A DNA stretch of 64,000 nucleotides, from the NCBI GenBank assembly GCA_018820315.1, contig JAHJOQ010000059.1:23835-87834 (forward strand), given 5' to 3'. Made by a program: the position numbers and the translations under genes. The notes beneath the pieces were generated by a model. The model made no database searches, was not told the origin of the DNA, and saw nothing but the letters and a program-made list of their open reading frames with translations. Positions 37,201 through 46,493 of this stretch are shown here, piece by piece. How positions within the stretch are numbered: the stretch's first letter is position 1; each line of letters starts with the position of its first letter. This stretch comes from Candidatus Zixiibacteriota bacterium (GTDB lineage: Bacteria; Zixibacteria; MSB-5A5; JAABVY01; JAHJOQ01).

Positions 37201-38252
37201 TCGTAATAAGCTCGCTTGAACCGCAGACATTGACCGCTCTGGCATTGACATCTGTCAGTGGATATGTTGCAAATACTGACGGCTTAGTTGATGAGGGATT
37301 CAGTGGTGACGTTTACATTTCTGTTTTTGACGCAGAAAGAGAGAAGGAAAACAAGCTGACCGACGACTTCACGCTGGAATACAGACTACCCGGCCCCAGG
37401 ATATTTCGGGGCAAGGGCACTGTAACCGGCGGCAGGTTTGAGATGCAGTTCGTGGTGCCTAAAGATATTTCGTACGGCGAGAGCTCGGCAGGAATTCGTG
37501 CATACGCTGTTAGTCAGACGAGTCAGGCTTCGGGTGGTTTCGATTCCATTTCGATTTCCGGATCGAACCCAGCAATAACCGACACGCTGGGCCCGCAGAT
37601 AGAGGTGGAACTGGCGAACGGCAGTCCCCTTGAAGGTGGGGTTGTAAAGGTTGATCAGTTGCTGGAGATCAATCTTTTTGATAGTTCGGGGATGAACCTC
37701 TCGGGAGAAGTAGGGCATGGAATCGAGGTCACTTTCGATGATGATCCACTTAATGATATGGACTTGACGGAGAGTTTTGCGTATCATCCCGGGAGCTATC
37801 AGTCTGGGTCGGTGGAATTTCGCATGCCGGATCTGCCGCAGGGTTCTCACACTCTGAAGGTAAAGGCCTGGGATTCTGCCAACAACTCAAACTTGGAGAC
37901 TTACAACATCGCTATAGGAGAGGTGGAAGCACTGGTCGTTTCGGGAGTCTCCAACTACCCGAACCCGGCGACAGACACGACTCGATTCTCATATCATTTG
38001 TCAGAGCCTGTTTCCTCTGTTCGAATCGATGTGTATTCACTTCGGGGCAGGCTGATCAAAACGCTTTCGACGCAACCGGGAAATGCCGGCTACAATCTGT
38101 CGTCGATCTGGAATATGACAGACGGCGTCGGGGATCGACTGTCAAATGGTGTCTATATTTACAAAATTACTGCCTCAGGAAGGCTCACATTTGCTTCGCA
38201 GGGGGAGAGTAACGCTTCAGAAGGCTTCGGGAAACTCGTTATCCTTAGATAG
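34230..38252 (+). CDS. C25-family (gingipain/PorU-like) cysteine peptidase with sorting domain
   Basis: 1340 residues from the ATG at 34230; a GTG at 34242 with a GGAAG site is an alternative. A signal peptide covers about 1-35. A propeptide-like and beta-rich N-terminal part reaches about residue 600. The C25 domain starts near 612 (GDLVVIAPESF) and carries the catalytic His in YIGHGN (about 854) and the catalytic Cys in FNGSCSIGQFD (about 890). An Ig-like region follows. A C-terminal FlgD-like/type IX sorting domain starts with SNYPNPATDTT near 1238 and ends with YIYKI near 1311. In Bacteroidetes, PorU is a C25 enzyme that cleaves sorting domains and attaches cargo at the surface. Size and the PorV-like gene 15 bases downstream fit that role. 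Confidence 0.85.
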   Translation: MEALVAKRSSTKSVIAALFCLGIAATISSAAPLYGHSDYPDISVLSLSSDDIVFTYRPEQSNWTVDLGNGSKLFDIPRCAYNEKIGEARVPIRVVLIGLPPSGMPDISVLSSRFASIEPGAVSVNRPLETSFYDNARFQKAKAYASYPVVSFGRPYFIRDQRVIELHIDPVQLVGSNTISTVAEEITIRLTFNQAPTTNMMPSGDQRFEKIFRASLLNYEQARSWRVRDVSGISLSGESEISPFSQSSDWIKIGVTQSAIYGITPAQLSDLGVNVGNVDPRTFRVFWDGGRNLSKDNSDPRPQYREIAIEVTGDEDASFDGDDRVIFYMHGADFVDIDSSAITPHGVRNPYTTENFAWLTYGGTFSDDPRRMSDVSVTPQAAAPVFHDQFNQFIRFEEDRLLEIGSEGHIFDYFTWYWHDEGDYTISIQLDDLIPFQVCSLLVRSEDNPDAGGLAIDINGVWHVPDAYPGHDKKFFVNDGASVLKNGLNNLVFHQQRYGFTPLLDNFDLTYPRTLKYSAGTSDFYTYNSPGTHRYSLDFGSTETGSAVLLHVTDLDNQAFLTGSDFSAGKMTFDWVSSIPGFDRFALATISQLRSPSSLRRVTPTDLSNPPTGDLVVIAPESFRSGVTEYKSYRKQQGYSIDFVPLDDIYANFSGGRIDPVAIRDFLKYCFESSFTPLGGALLVGDGHYDFRNNLGRNVGNFVPPYVVDGDETVSDENFVNFAAKGVLDSDSSYGADRGVDMIVARWPVRSSSEVSAYVTKLKEYESSSNYGPWRNVLTLVADDEFKSKHSKVTESVHTQQSEILASEHIPPSAEVQKIYMTDYPFDSFNQKPRARARVIQAINDGTVMINYIGHGNPDLWADERVFYWKEDLFKLTNRDKLAVIFNGSCSIGQFDSPLREAMAEELFRYNDGGAIATVAATRLVFSDPNAKFAYKAYDLLLGPEEYTICEAVYVAKLLRQLPSGYPIDNDRKFVVFGDPLMNFGVPQNEIVISSLEPQTLTALALTSVSGYVANTDGLVDEGFSGDVYISVFDAEREKENKLTDDFTLEYRLPGPRIFRGKGTVTGGRFEMQFVVPKDISYGESSAGIRAYAVSQTSQASGGFDSISISGSNPAITDTLGPQIEVELANGSPLEGGVVKVDQLLEINLFDSSGMNLSGEVGHGIEVTFDDDPLNDMDLTESFAYHPGSYQSGSVEFRMPDLPQGSHTLKVKAWDSANNSNLETYNIAIGEVEALVVSGVSNYPNPATDTTRFSYHLSEPVSSVRIDVYSLRGRLIKTLSTQPGNAGYNLSSIWNMTDGVGDRLSNGVYIYKITASGRLTFASQGESNASEGFGKLVILR

Positions 38253-38267
38253 AATTCAGGAGGACTT

Positions 38268-41200
38268 ATGCGCAGACTTTTCTTAATCACCCTTCTTGCT
38301 ATGGCGGCGCTCGCAGGCGCCGGGCACGATGCGATCGCCGGAGTCTCCGATGCGGGTGTGCTGTTCCTGAGAATAGCGGCAGGTGCGCGCGCTGCGGGCA
38401 TGGGCGAAGCATTTGTGGCCGTCGCTGATGATGCTACCGCTACTCACTGGAACCCGGCCGGTCTCGGCAGTTATCCGCTCACGAGTGATTTCCATCAGAT
38501 CAGCATCAGAGATGACCGGATTATGCGGGAGAGGGCAGTGCAGGTGCTGAAAGGCGAGGTAGAAGAGGACTATTCCGAGACGATAGGTCAGTTTCTCTTC
38601 CGAAAGGATGGCATAGTCCGCATTGGGGAATCCGGCAAAGAAAGCTTTCTGGAATTCGATGTCGATACGGAGATTCCTGTTGTGCAGTTCATCGCATCGA
38701 ATGCTAGGCTGGAAGATCGCGATCTGCTCAAGATGGGCGTTCGCGCGATCGCTTCCGAGAATACAGGCGTGACGTTTGACCGGATCGATGGTCAGCGAGC
38801 AAGGCTGCTGGGTCTCCTCGACGAGAATCAGACCAGGGAGGTCAACGGACTCTTCGAGACAATCGTTGCCGATTGGCAGAATCTGAGGATTGTTCCGGAA
38901 TCGGTTACCTTCCTTGAGGAGAAGTTGAATTTTGTTTTGGAAGATGGCGTCATGTCGCCGGATGAATATTCCGAAGTCGTAGAGACTCTTGCCAAGACTT
39001 CGAAAACGTACAGGCCAGGCAAAGTCAAAGTTCCTTACGAGGTTCTAATCGCACTCTGGAAGGATTACTCGCTGCCCTGGGAGACTCAGATTCTCGATAT
39101 GGCTCTGCTCAAGAACGACATCCCTTCGGACAACTATAGCCGGTATGATATCTGGGCTCTCGTGCCGGGCGGTCTGACTAAATGGAATGGAGCAGATGCC
39201 TGGAACTCTTCTTTGGCTGTCTATCCTAATAAAGCTGACTATGTCACTGATCTCATCTCAAGTTATGCTGACGAGGCTGACGAGGCACGGCTAAATGCGC
39301 TCAGGCAGCAGGTCGCGGCTCTCAATTATGGTATCACCAAGGATCGGATCGAGGACATAATCGAGAAGATTCGGTCAGCCTTTGCCGCCTCGAGTGATGC
39401 CATTCTGACAGATGTTTTCGAGACTGACTTGAATGATGTCCTGATTTGGTACGACGAGATGAATCTCGATCCTGATCTATTCACGCGATTTGTTCAGGAC
39501 TATGACAATGCAATCGCTGATGATGACCTGACCTCTGCAGAACTGAGCAAACTCGAGTTCTCACTTCACAAGTCTCACTCCGGTCGGATACCGAGAGTCA
39601 TCTACCTGCCGTATGCACTGCCATTCACAGCCGATCCGACATGCATCGCAGCGACCGATAAGCTGTTGTGGGTAGGGACTGATGATGGTCTCTTTCTGTT
39701 CAATGGCAGAGCGTGGCAGCGGTACACGATCGAGGATGGCCTGCCATCCACTAAGATCAACGCGCTTTCAGTATTCGATAAGAATAGACTTTGGGTGGCC
39801 ACGGGAAGGGGAGTAGCCTACTACTATAGAGGAACATGGTCGTTCTATGCCTCAGAGACGGGCCTTGAAGATATCGAATTCACGAGCATCTACGGATACT
39901 CTCGTGATAAGGCATGGGCCGCTGCAGGCAACAGATTGTTCTTTTTCAACGGAGACACCTGGCGATCAGACTATCAGTACACGGCGGTGGTCAATGATTC
40001 CCTGATTCGTATGGTCCGCGAGTTTAGTGGTGTGTATGACAATGACTACATCAGACAGAAGGCTGCGGAGATCAAGACCAAGAATAATCTCGCCAGTGAC
40101 TACCCCGAACCTGGCACTGAGATCGCAATACCGTTCGAGACAGCATTCCGCCACCCGATCACATCGATGGTCTATGACCACGAGCATTCGCGCCTCTGGG
40201 TCGGGACCACACATGGCCTCAAAATTTTCGGCGACGGCAGATTCAAAGTGTTTGGCTACAAAGCGTACACAGCTCAGAAGGATATGACCGTTCTCGAAGT
40301 AGCGAAGGATTATCTTATGGAGTCCGGATCGGGCAAGGCCGAGCAACTTGCAACTCTGATCAAGTCGTACAACTACATCGATGGCGACAATATCTCGGCA
40401 GGACAGACGGTATATGTGTACGCCAATCCGCTCGGAAGCTACATCAATTCGATCGGTATTTCCAGCGGTAACATTTTCGTCGGAACCAATTTCGGCACAA
40501 TTCGCCACTCGGGGGAGAAATTCTCCCGTTACTATCACAATAATCTTGAGCGTGAGAAAACAGTCAGGATCTACGAGGCGGGCGGTGATATGTGGTTTGC
40601 CACCCCACAGCATGTTGTTGTCTATGCTGCCGCCAAGAAAGAGATCACCCTCATGCATGCGAACTATGCGCCCGAGTTGGCGTCGGATCTCTACTATGAG
40701 TATCTGTCGTACGTGCAGAGCCTTGGAGACGACTGGGGCACGATCGGTGTCAACGCGACATTCATGTCCTATGGCGCAATACCGCGAACACTCGAAGCAA
40801 ACTCCGCAGTAGTGGATACGTTCCATGCTTTTGACGGCGCGTTGTCACTGACTTACGGTGCGAATGTGTCGCAGGGGCTGTCAGTAGGAATCTCGGCTAA
40901 GATCATCTACTCGAAATTGTCTGATCAGGGCTCGGGAGCTGAGATTGGATCGGGAACTGCTACAGCATTTGCTGTCGATGCCGGAATTCTGTACCGCACA
41001 CCGATTCCGAAACTGACGCTCGGTGCGGCGCTGACGAATCTTGGCCCCAACATCGCATACATCGACGCAGCGCAATCCGACCCGCTTCCTCGCAATCTGG
41101 CGGTTGGACTTGCATACGATCTGCTCAGGAATCCATACAACAAGTTGACGCTCATCGGAGAGGTCAACAAGAGGATTACTGACCTCAACGACGGCTTTTC

Positions 41201-41429
41201 AGAAGAGCTCAAAGAAGCGATTCAGAATGTAGGATTTGAGTATTGGTACGGGTCGTTCATTGCGCTCAGAGCCGGATACAAGAACGATGATGTCGGGTCG
41301 ATCAACTACTTCACTGTTGGCGCAGGGTTGCAGTTCAGACAGCTTCGATTCGACTTCGCCTATATCCCATCATCGGAGACTGTGCCTCTTGCAAACACGT
41401 TGAGAATATCGCTGACGGGTAGGTTGTAG
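38268..41429 (+). CDS. PorV/PorQ-like outer-membrane protein with inserted propeller
   Basis: 1053 residues, with an ATG 5 bases after AGGAGG. A signal peptide (to about 25) is followed by the PorV/PorQ N-terminal signature GARAAGMGEAFVAVADDATA (about 40-59) and HWNPAGLG, normally the first strands of a 14-stranded FadL-type barrel. Unlike PorV (about 390 residues), this protein then has a long insert: a helical region (about 150-430) and a two-component-regulator-like propeller (about 440-780; LLWVGTDDGLFLFNGRAW, RLWVATGRGVAYYY, RLWVGTTHGLKIFGDG). The propeller is interrupted by two LysM-like stretches (near 590-620 and 670-720). The barrel resumes near 830 and ends LRISLTGRL. PorV carries cargo to PorU. 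The fusion is unusual. Confidence 0.78.
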   Translation: MRRLFLITLLAMAALAGAGHDAIAGVSDAGVLFLRIAAGARAAGMGEAFVAVADDATATHWNPAGLGSYPLTSDFHQISIRDDRIMRERAVQVLKGEVEEDYSETIGQFLFRKDGIVRIGESGKESFLEFDVDTEIPVVQFIASNARLEDRDLLKMGVRAIASENTGVTFDRIDGQRARLLGLLDENQTREVNGLFETIVADWQNLRIVPESVTFLEEKLNFVLEDGVMSPDEYSEVVETLAKTSKTYRPGKVKVPYEVLIALWKDYSLPWETQILDMALLKNDIPSDNYSRYDIWALVPGGLTKWNGADAWNSSLAVYPNKADYVTDLISSYADEADEARLNALRQQVAALNYGITKDRIEDIIEKIRSAFAASSDAILTDVFETDLNDVLIWYDEMNLDPDLFTRFVQDYDNAIADDDLTSAELSKLEFSLHKSHSGRIPRVIYLPYALPFTADPTCIAATDKLLWVGTDDGLFLFNGRAWQRYTIEDGLPSTKINALSVFDKNRLWVATGRGVAYYYRGTWSFYASETGLEDIEFTSIYGYSRDKAWAAAGNRLFFFNGDTWRSDYQYTAVVNDSLIRMVREFSGVYDNDYIRQKAAEIKTKNNLASDYPEPGTEIAIPFETAFRHPITSMVYDHEHSRLWVGTTHGLKIFGDGRFKVFGYKAYTAQKDMTVLEVAKDYLMESGSGKAEQLATLIKSYNYIDGDNISAGQTVYVYANPLGSYINSIGISSGNIFVGTNFGTIRHSGEKFSRYYHNNLEREKTVRIYEAGGDMWFATPQHVVVYAAAKKEITLMHANYAPELASDLYYEYLSYVQSLGDDWGTIGVNATFMSYGAIPRTLEANSAVVDTFHAFDGALSLTYGANVSQGLSVGISAKIIYSKLSDQGSGAEIGSGTATAFAVDAGILYRTPIPKLTLGAALTNLGPNIAYIDAAQSDPLPRNLAVGLAYDLLRNPYNKLTLIGEVNKRITDLNDGFSEELKEAIQNVGFEYWYGSFIALRAGYKNDDVGSINYFTVGAGLQFRQLRFDFAYIPSSETVPLANTLRISLTGRL

Positions 41430-41431
41430 TG

Positions 41432-44400
41432 ATGGGTGAGAGCATCATGCAGGGATTGCAGATAACCAAACATCTGACGTTTATGATACTGGTGTGTCTC
41501 ATAGCCATGCCTGTCCACGCGGATGTGCTGACTATCAAGAGCAAACAGGTGGATCAGTCTGAGTCATCTATTGATGAGATAGACGTCCACCAGTTCAAGA
41601 GCGGAGTTTCGAAGAACAACCTGCTCGGATTGACGCGAAAGTCGAATATGTCGTTGCCGGATGTGGCTCTCGACGCGAACGATGTTCGTACTGTCAGGAT
41701 ATGCGCGATCCGCGTGCAATTCCAATACGAGGATGTGGATGATCCAGCGACCACAGGGCGCGGGCATTTTGATTTTCGATCTCAGGCGCAATTCATCTCT
41801 GAAGAGGCGCACGAAATCGACATGGCTCCGCATAATACAACCTATTTCGAAACTCACCTTCGCGCGCTCAATGAGTACTGGAATGTAGTGTCGAAGGGTC
41901 GCGTCAATCTGACATACTCGGTCTTTCCGTCTCAGGACGATTCGGTCTACACACTGAACATGCCGATGGCGTCATACAGCACCTCGCCGCCTGATGAAGG
42001 ACTGTTCAGGCTCTTCCATGAAGGCTTCACGCTTGCGGATGCGGATACGGAGATTGACTTCTCGGAATATGATGCATTTGTGTTGTTTCATGCGGGAGCC
42101 GATCAGCAGATGGATCTGTCATTTTCCGACACCCACACACCAAGCGATCTTTACACCGGATTTGCGGTCGTTCCGTCGCAATATCAAGTCATAGCCGACA
42201 ACGGTGCGGTTACAGTGTCTGAAGTTGTCCTTATGCCGGAGGCGGTGTCGCAGGATAACCGTGTTGTAGCTCTCAATGGAGTGTTGGCTCACGAATTCGG
42301 TCACCAGCTGGGGCTTGTGGATCTGTATGACACGAGGACGTTTATGACGCAGGTTGGTGACTTTTCGCTCATGGACAATCAGGGACGGGGAACTGCTGCG
42401 GAGATTTATTTCGGTGATGCCGAATCATTCAGGTTTGTTCTCGATGTATTGCCGGTTTTTCCGGACGCATGGTCGCGGGCATATCTCGGTTTTGTTGATG
42501 TGGTCGAGGTGTCGAATATCAATGATATCGAGGTCTGGGCGGCAGAGATTCTCACTGATGAACCTCAGGTTATCAAAGTGCCCATAAGTGATTTCGAATA
42601 CTATCTGATCGAGAATCGGCAGGTCGATTCAGACAGGGATGACAGCACGAATCTCAGAGTGGAAGCTGAGACGGGCGTCATTCTTGGTCCTGCTCCGGCG
42701 AGTGTCGAGGATCCCAGATATCTGACTCGCGATTACGACTTTTTCGTGCCGGGGTCTGGCATTCTGATCTGGCACATAGACGAAACCAGGGCATACTACG
42801 ACTACGATTTGGACGGATTCAGCAATTTCCAGGATAATGCACTGCAGTGGTACAATTATTATCCGTGCCTTGTACCGAACAACCTTGGGCTTTGCATCGA
42901 TTCGGTGCAGTGGGAAAACAGGCGATTTGTATCGCTGGTCGAGGCTGACGGCATTATCGATTTCGGCGGCAACTACCGCACCCGGTTCGGCAGCCCGTTC
43001 GATTTCTTCTTCGCAGGCAACAACAGCGCTCTGTCGCCGACTACTAACCCGTCGTCGCGCTCAAACTCCGGATCATACACGGGAATAAGAATATTCAATA
43101 TATCAGAAATCGACACAATCATGACTCTTGATGTCCGTCTCGATTCGAGGCTGGACAATTTCCCCCAGTTCGTCAACTGGTCCGGCTTCCCGCCTGTGCT
43201 GGCTGACTGCGATGAAGACGGGATAGACGAGATATTTGTTTCGGGCAAGCAGTATCTTATCGCTGTCGAGGCTGACGGCAGCCCGGTAATCACTCCGCTT
43301 CCGGGCGAGGAAATCTATGATTCCAATTTCGTATTCTATGGCGACACGCTCCGGGGGGGCGGTTTCGTAATCGAAGAACTGAGGGCAATAGCATCAGTGC
43401 CGGCCGATGAAGAGATCGTTACTGCGCCGCTGGTTGCACAGCTCGATGATGACCCGGCGCTGGAGGTCTCAGTCGGAACCGATGCCGACCGTATCTATAT
43501 CTGGGAAATTGCGGATGAAGATGACGACGGTGCTGCCGATCTTCAGATGGCCTTCGACGAGGCAGGTGGTGAAGTAATTGCCGGACCGATCGTTGTACCG
43601 CTGGGAGGTGAAGACATCGGTATCGGATTCGGAACAGAATCTGGATTCTATGTATACGATGTCGATGGGAACCTTCAGTCGAGTTTGAACGATGGCCCTG
43701 TAACCCACTTCGCGATCGGAATGATGGAAGCATACTACGTCACATCACGAACAGATGTCTCAACTTCAAAGCTGATGACGATGAACCATGCGACTATCTA
43801 TGACTTCGGTGATGTGAACGTTGTCGGATTCACCGCCGCTGATCTGGATGGTTCTCAGGAGACCGACTTCGCTGCAATAACAGCAGACGGCAAGCTAATC
43901 ATCCTGCTTAACGGTTCATCCTCAGGATTCGACATGGATGCAGTAGAGGTACAGGTTGCGGATAGTCTGGCGGGAGGAGTTGTCACTGCGGCTCTGGATC
44001 CGAGAGTGCCTCATTATCAGATACTGTTTGCGGGCAATAACAAAGTGTTCGCGTACAACTTCAATGGCACGCAGCTCGAGAATTTTCCCCAGGTGCTTGA
44101 TCGTCATCACTCGACCGGGATTTTGGAGAGCACTCCGATAGTGGGCGACGTTGATAACGACGGTGCCCCTGAGATCATTGTCGGTACGGCAGCCGGCGAG
44201 CTCTTCGCCTGCAAGACTGATGGCAGACAGGCTGGAGACTTCCCGCGCTTTGGCGGGTCGTGGGGAGCACTCGGTTCAGCACTCATTGCCGGATCATCTG
44301 CGAATAACTTTGCAGGGATGCTCTTTACTGTGTCGGCGGACAACCGCATGTACGGCGCGCCTGTCAGAAGCAGACCACTCGTCGCTGAGCAGTCCTGGCT

Positions 44401-44749
44401 ACAGGGTGGCAGAATATCGACTCTGTACAATTTCAGGCAAACTTCGAACTACGCTCCTCAGAGCGGTTCGTTGAGCGATGTGATTACTACGTTCTACAGC
44501 TATCCCAATCCCGCGAGCGAGTTCACAAATATCAGATACCGTTTGAGCGGACCGGGCAATGTGAAGATATCAATGTACGACGTCTCAGGCAGGCTTGTCT
44601 ATGAGGATGATGCCCTCGGTGATAACGTGCCGGTAGACTACAGGTGGAATCTGGATGGCTATCCGTCCGGAGTTTATATCTGCAGGCTGGAAGCCAATTC
44701 AGGCGGTTCCAGTGAAGTTAGAACAAAGAAGATCGCAGTTGTCAGGTGA
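41432..44749 (+). CDS. Secreted M6-type metalloprotease with FG-GAP-like repeats and sorting domain
   Basis: 1105 residues; the start at ATG 41432 is preferred over GTG 41429, and ATG 41447 is also possible. A signal peptide ends near VHADV. The protease domain (about 70-480) has HEFGHQLGLVDLYD (near 287), the HExxHxxGxxD zinc motif of immune-inhibitor-A (M6) proteases. Residues about 580-1000 contain calcium-binding integrin-like repeats (LADCDEDGIDEIFV, AQLDDDPALEVSVG, VGDVDNDGAPEIIVG). The end has YSYPNPASEFTNIRY to IAVVR, a FlgD-like/type IX sorting domain. It is likely a cargo of the upstream C25/PorV pair, which it follows directly. Confidence 0.87.
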   Translation: MGESIMQGLQITKHLTFMILVCLIAMPVHADVLTIKSKQVDQSESSIDEIDVHQFKSGVSKNNLLGLTRKSNMSLPDVALDANDVRTVRICAIRVQFQYEDVDDPATTGRGHFDFRSQAQFISEEAHEIDMAPHNTTYFETHLRALNEYWNVVSKGRVNLTYSVFPSQDDSVYTLNMPMASYSTSPPDEGLFRLFHEGFTLADADTEIDFSEYDAFVLFHAGADQQMDLSFSDTHTPSDLYTGFAVVPSQYQVIADNGAVTVSEVVLMPEAVSQDNRVVALNGVLAHEFGHQLGLVDLYDTRTFMTQVGDFSLMDNQGRGTAAEIYFGDAESFRFVLDVLPVFPDAWSRAYLGFVDVVEVSNINDIEVWAAEILTDEPQVIKVPISDFEYYLIENRQVDSDRDDSTNLRVEAETGVILGPAPASVEDPRYLTRDYDFFVPGSGILIWHIDETRAYYDYDLDGFSNFQDNALQWYNYYPCLVPNNLGLCIDSVQWENRRFVSLVEADGIIDFGGNYRTRFGSPFDFFFAGNNSALSPTTNPSSRSNSGSYTGIRIFNISEIDTIMTLDVRLDSRLDNFPQFVNWSGFPPVLADCDEDGIDEIFVSGKQYLIAVEADGSPVITPLPGEEIYDSNFVFYGDTLRGGGFVIEELRAIASVPADEEIVTAPLVAQLDDDPALEVSVGTDADRIYIWEIADEDDDGAADLQMAFDEAGGEVIAGPIVVPLGGEDIGIGFGTESGFYVYDVDGNLQSSLNDGPVTHFAIGMMEAYYVTSRTDVSTSKLMTMNHATIYDFGDVNVVGFTAADLDGSQETDFAAITADGKLIILLNGSSSGFDMDAVEVQVADSLAGGVVTAALDPRVPHYQILFAGNNKVFAYNFNGTQLENFPQVLDRHHSTGILESTPIVGDVDNDGAPEIIVGTAAGELFACKTDGRQAGDFPRFGGSWGALGSALIAGSSANNFAGMLFTVSADNRMYGAPVRSRPLVAEQSWLQGGRISTLYNFRQTSNYAPQSGSLSDVITTFYSYPNPASEFTNIRYRLSGPGNVKISMYDVSGRLVYEDDALGDNVPVDYRWNLDGYPSGVYICRLEANSGGSSEVRTKKIAVVR

Positions 44750-44771
44750 CGACTGACGGGAGGAACAATAG

Positions 44772-45620
44772 ATGCACAGAATCTCAATTTTGCTAATCAT
44801 GATGGTTATGCTCTGTCTGGTATCAACTACCGTGTTCTCGGCGCAGGGCAACGATGAATCCGAGGAGATCGGAGATTTTCTGCAAACTGACCAGGGTGCA
44901 TATCTGGAGAAGCTGGACAGGCTTACGGAAACGGATCCCGTTATGTATGCGGGATCGGGTGAGTTCAATGACTTTCCGATGTTTGACGGCGACATCTACT
45001 CGTCTGAACACCGATCGGTAGGCAAGGCTTTTCTCTATTCGATCGCCGTTCCGGGTCTGGGAGAGTATTACTCCGGATCGAAGCTGAAGGCAGGGATTTT
45101 CTTTGCTTTCGACATGCTTAGCTGGACACAGTATCTCACTAAGCACTCATCGGGGACGAAAAAAGAAGATGAGTTCGAGGATTATGCAGACAATCACTGG
45201 TCGCCTACAGAGTACACAATCTGGCTGATTGACACTCTGGGCAAGGAATCCGACGCTGATGTGGCTGGTTTCACGCATCATCTGCCTGATCAGAAAACCC
45301 AGCAGTACTATGAGATGATCGGCAAATGGGAGCAGTTCAAGCATGGCTGGGACGATTACGATCCGGTGAGAGATACGTCGTTTAACCGCGTATCGTACCT
45401 TTCAATGCGAGAGGACGCCAATAGCAAGCTCGAAAGCGCACGCACCTGGGCGATGGTGTCACTTGCGAATCACGTTCTGTCAGCGTTCGACGCTGCACTG
45501 TCGGCGAAGCGATTCAACAAGAAAAGAGATGTTTTCTCGGATGTCAATGTCAAGGCTCGGATGGCGAGGCGTGATGGTGAGCAAATCCCGGAACTTGTAC
45601 TCACATACAAATTCTATTGA
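44772..45620 (+). CDS. DUF5683-like envelope protein, copy 1
   Basis: 282 residues, with an ATG 7 bases after GGAGGAAC. A signal peptide (to FSAQG, about 25) is followed by an acidic stretch and then a segment KAFLYSIAVPGLGEYYSGS (about 87-105) with hydrophobic helices. This is the P-G-x-G-x-x-Y-x-G pattern of DUF5683. A second helical part near 215-245 precedes a short basic C terminus ending TYKFY. Its neighbour encodes a diverged paralogue. It is probably a membrane or periplasmic protein of the envelope cluster. The function is unknown. Confidence 0.7.
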   Translation: MHRISILLIMMVMLCLVSTTVFSAQGNDESEEIGDFLQTDQGAYLEKLDRLTETDPVMYAGSGEFNDFPMFDGDIYSSEHRSVGKAFLYSIAVPGLGEYYSGSKLKAGIFFAFDMLSWTQYLTKHSSGTKKEDEFEDYADNHWSPTEYTIWLIDTLGKESDADVAGFTHHLPDQKTQQYYEMIGKWEQFKHGWDDYDPVRDTSFNRVSYLSMREDANSKLESARTWAMVSLANHVLSAFDAALSAKRFNKKRDVFSDVNVKARMARRDGEQIPELVLTYKFY

Positions 45621-45636
45621 TCTGCAGTGAGAGGAT

Positions 45637-46434
45637 GTGAATACGTTGTTTAACAAAACTGCTTGTCTGGCTCTTCTGCTGCTGATGATATCGTCGTCCG
45701 CCTTCTGTTCGGATGGCAGCGTCTTTGTACCTCCAGACAATAATTACTTCTTTGTTTCGCAGGAACCATTCCAGCTTGCACAGGCAGGCAAAGATGAATG
45801 GGGAACGTCTTCGCAGACGGGATCGTTTTCGGATCGTCCCGCGGGACACAAATCTCCGGGCAGAGCGATTCTCTATTCACTCCTGCTGCCTGGCTTGGGT
45901 GAAGTCTATATCGGTGATTCCCGCACGAAGGCAACAATATTCTTTACCACTGAAATAGGTGTATGGTCAACAGTTCTTTTCTCGAGGCAGCTTGGTGGGT
46001 GGAAGAAAGACGATTACAGACAGTATGCCATTGCCAACGCAGGCGTTGATCCGACCGGCAAAGACGACGCATTCTGGGACATGGTTGGTTTCCACAATAG
46101 TCGGGATGACTACAACAAAGAGTCACGCGTCTATTCCAGAGACAATCCGTTCTATCCCGAGACTCCCGAATGGGATTGGCAATGGATGAGTGATGAAACC
46201 CGTGAGGCTTATCGCGATATTAAGAATGACTCTAAGTCCTATTATCGTGTTGCCAACTTCGCACTCGCCGGGGCTGCGCTCAACAGGGCGGTATCGATGT
46301 TCTTTGCATGGCGCAGTGCAAAAGGACACAACCGCTCGCTTGTCGACGAATTCTCGGGACTCAATTTCAGGGTCGTTCCGATGCCCAACGGCAGTTCTGC
46401 CGAATGCAGAATCGAATTTAGTCGAAGCTTCTGA
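45637..46434 (+). CDS. DUF5683-like envelope protein, copy 2
   Basis: 265 residues from a GTG at 45637, close after GAGAGG. The signal peptide ends near SSAFC. The segment RAILYSLLLPGLGEVYIGDS (about 88-107) aligns with the same region of the upstream gene, and the order of helices is the same. The ends differ. It is 16 bases from copy 1 and thus in the same operon. A tandem duplication is likely. The function is unknown. Confidence 0.7.
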   Translation: MNTLFNKTACLALLLLMISSSAFCSDGSVFVPPDNNYFFVSQEPFQLAQAGKDEWGTSSQTGSFSDRPAGHKSPGRAILYSLLLPGLGEVYIGDSRTKATIFFTTEIGVWSTVLFSRQLGGWKKDDYRQYAIANAGVDPTGKDDAFWDMVGFHNSRDDYNKESRVYSRDNPFYPETPEWDWQWMSDETREAYRDIKNDSKSYYRVANFALAGAALNRAVSMFFAWRSAKGHNRSLVDEFSGLNFRVVPMPNGSSAECRIEFSRSF

Positions 46435-46493
46435 GTTTGTGATTGGATCATATTCTTGTTGCGAGTGGGACACTGTGCACCTTAATTAGTTCA

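Noticed and set aside
39966..40826. 286-codon reverse frame over the PorV-like gene
   Set aside because: Mirror of propeller-coding sequence; no start signal or domain.
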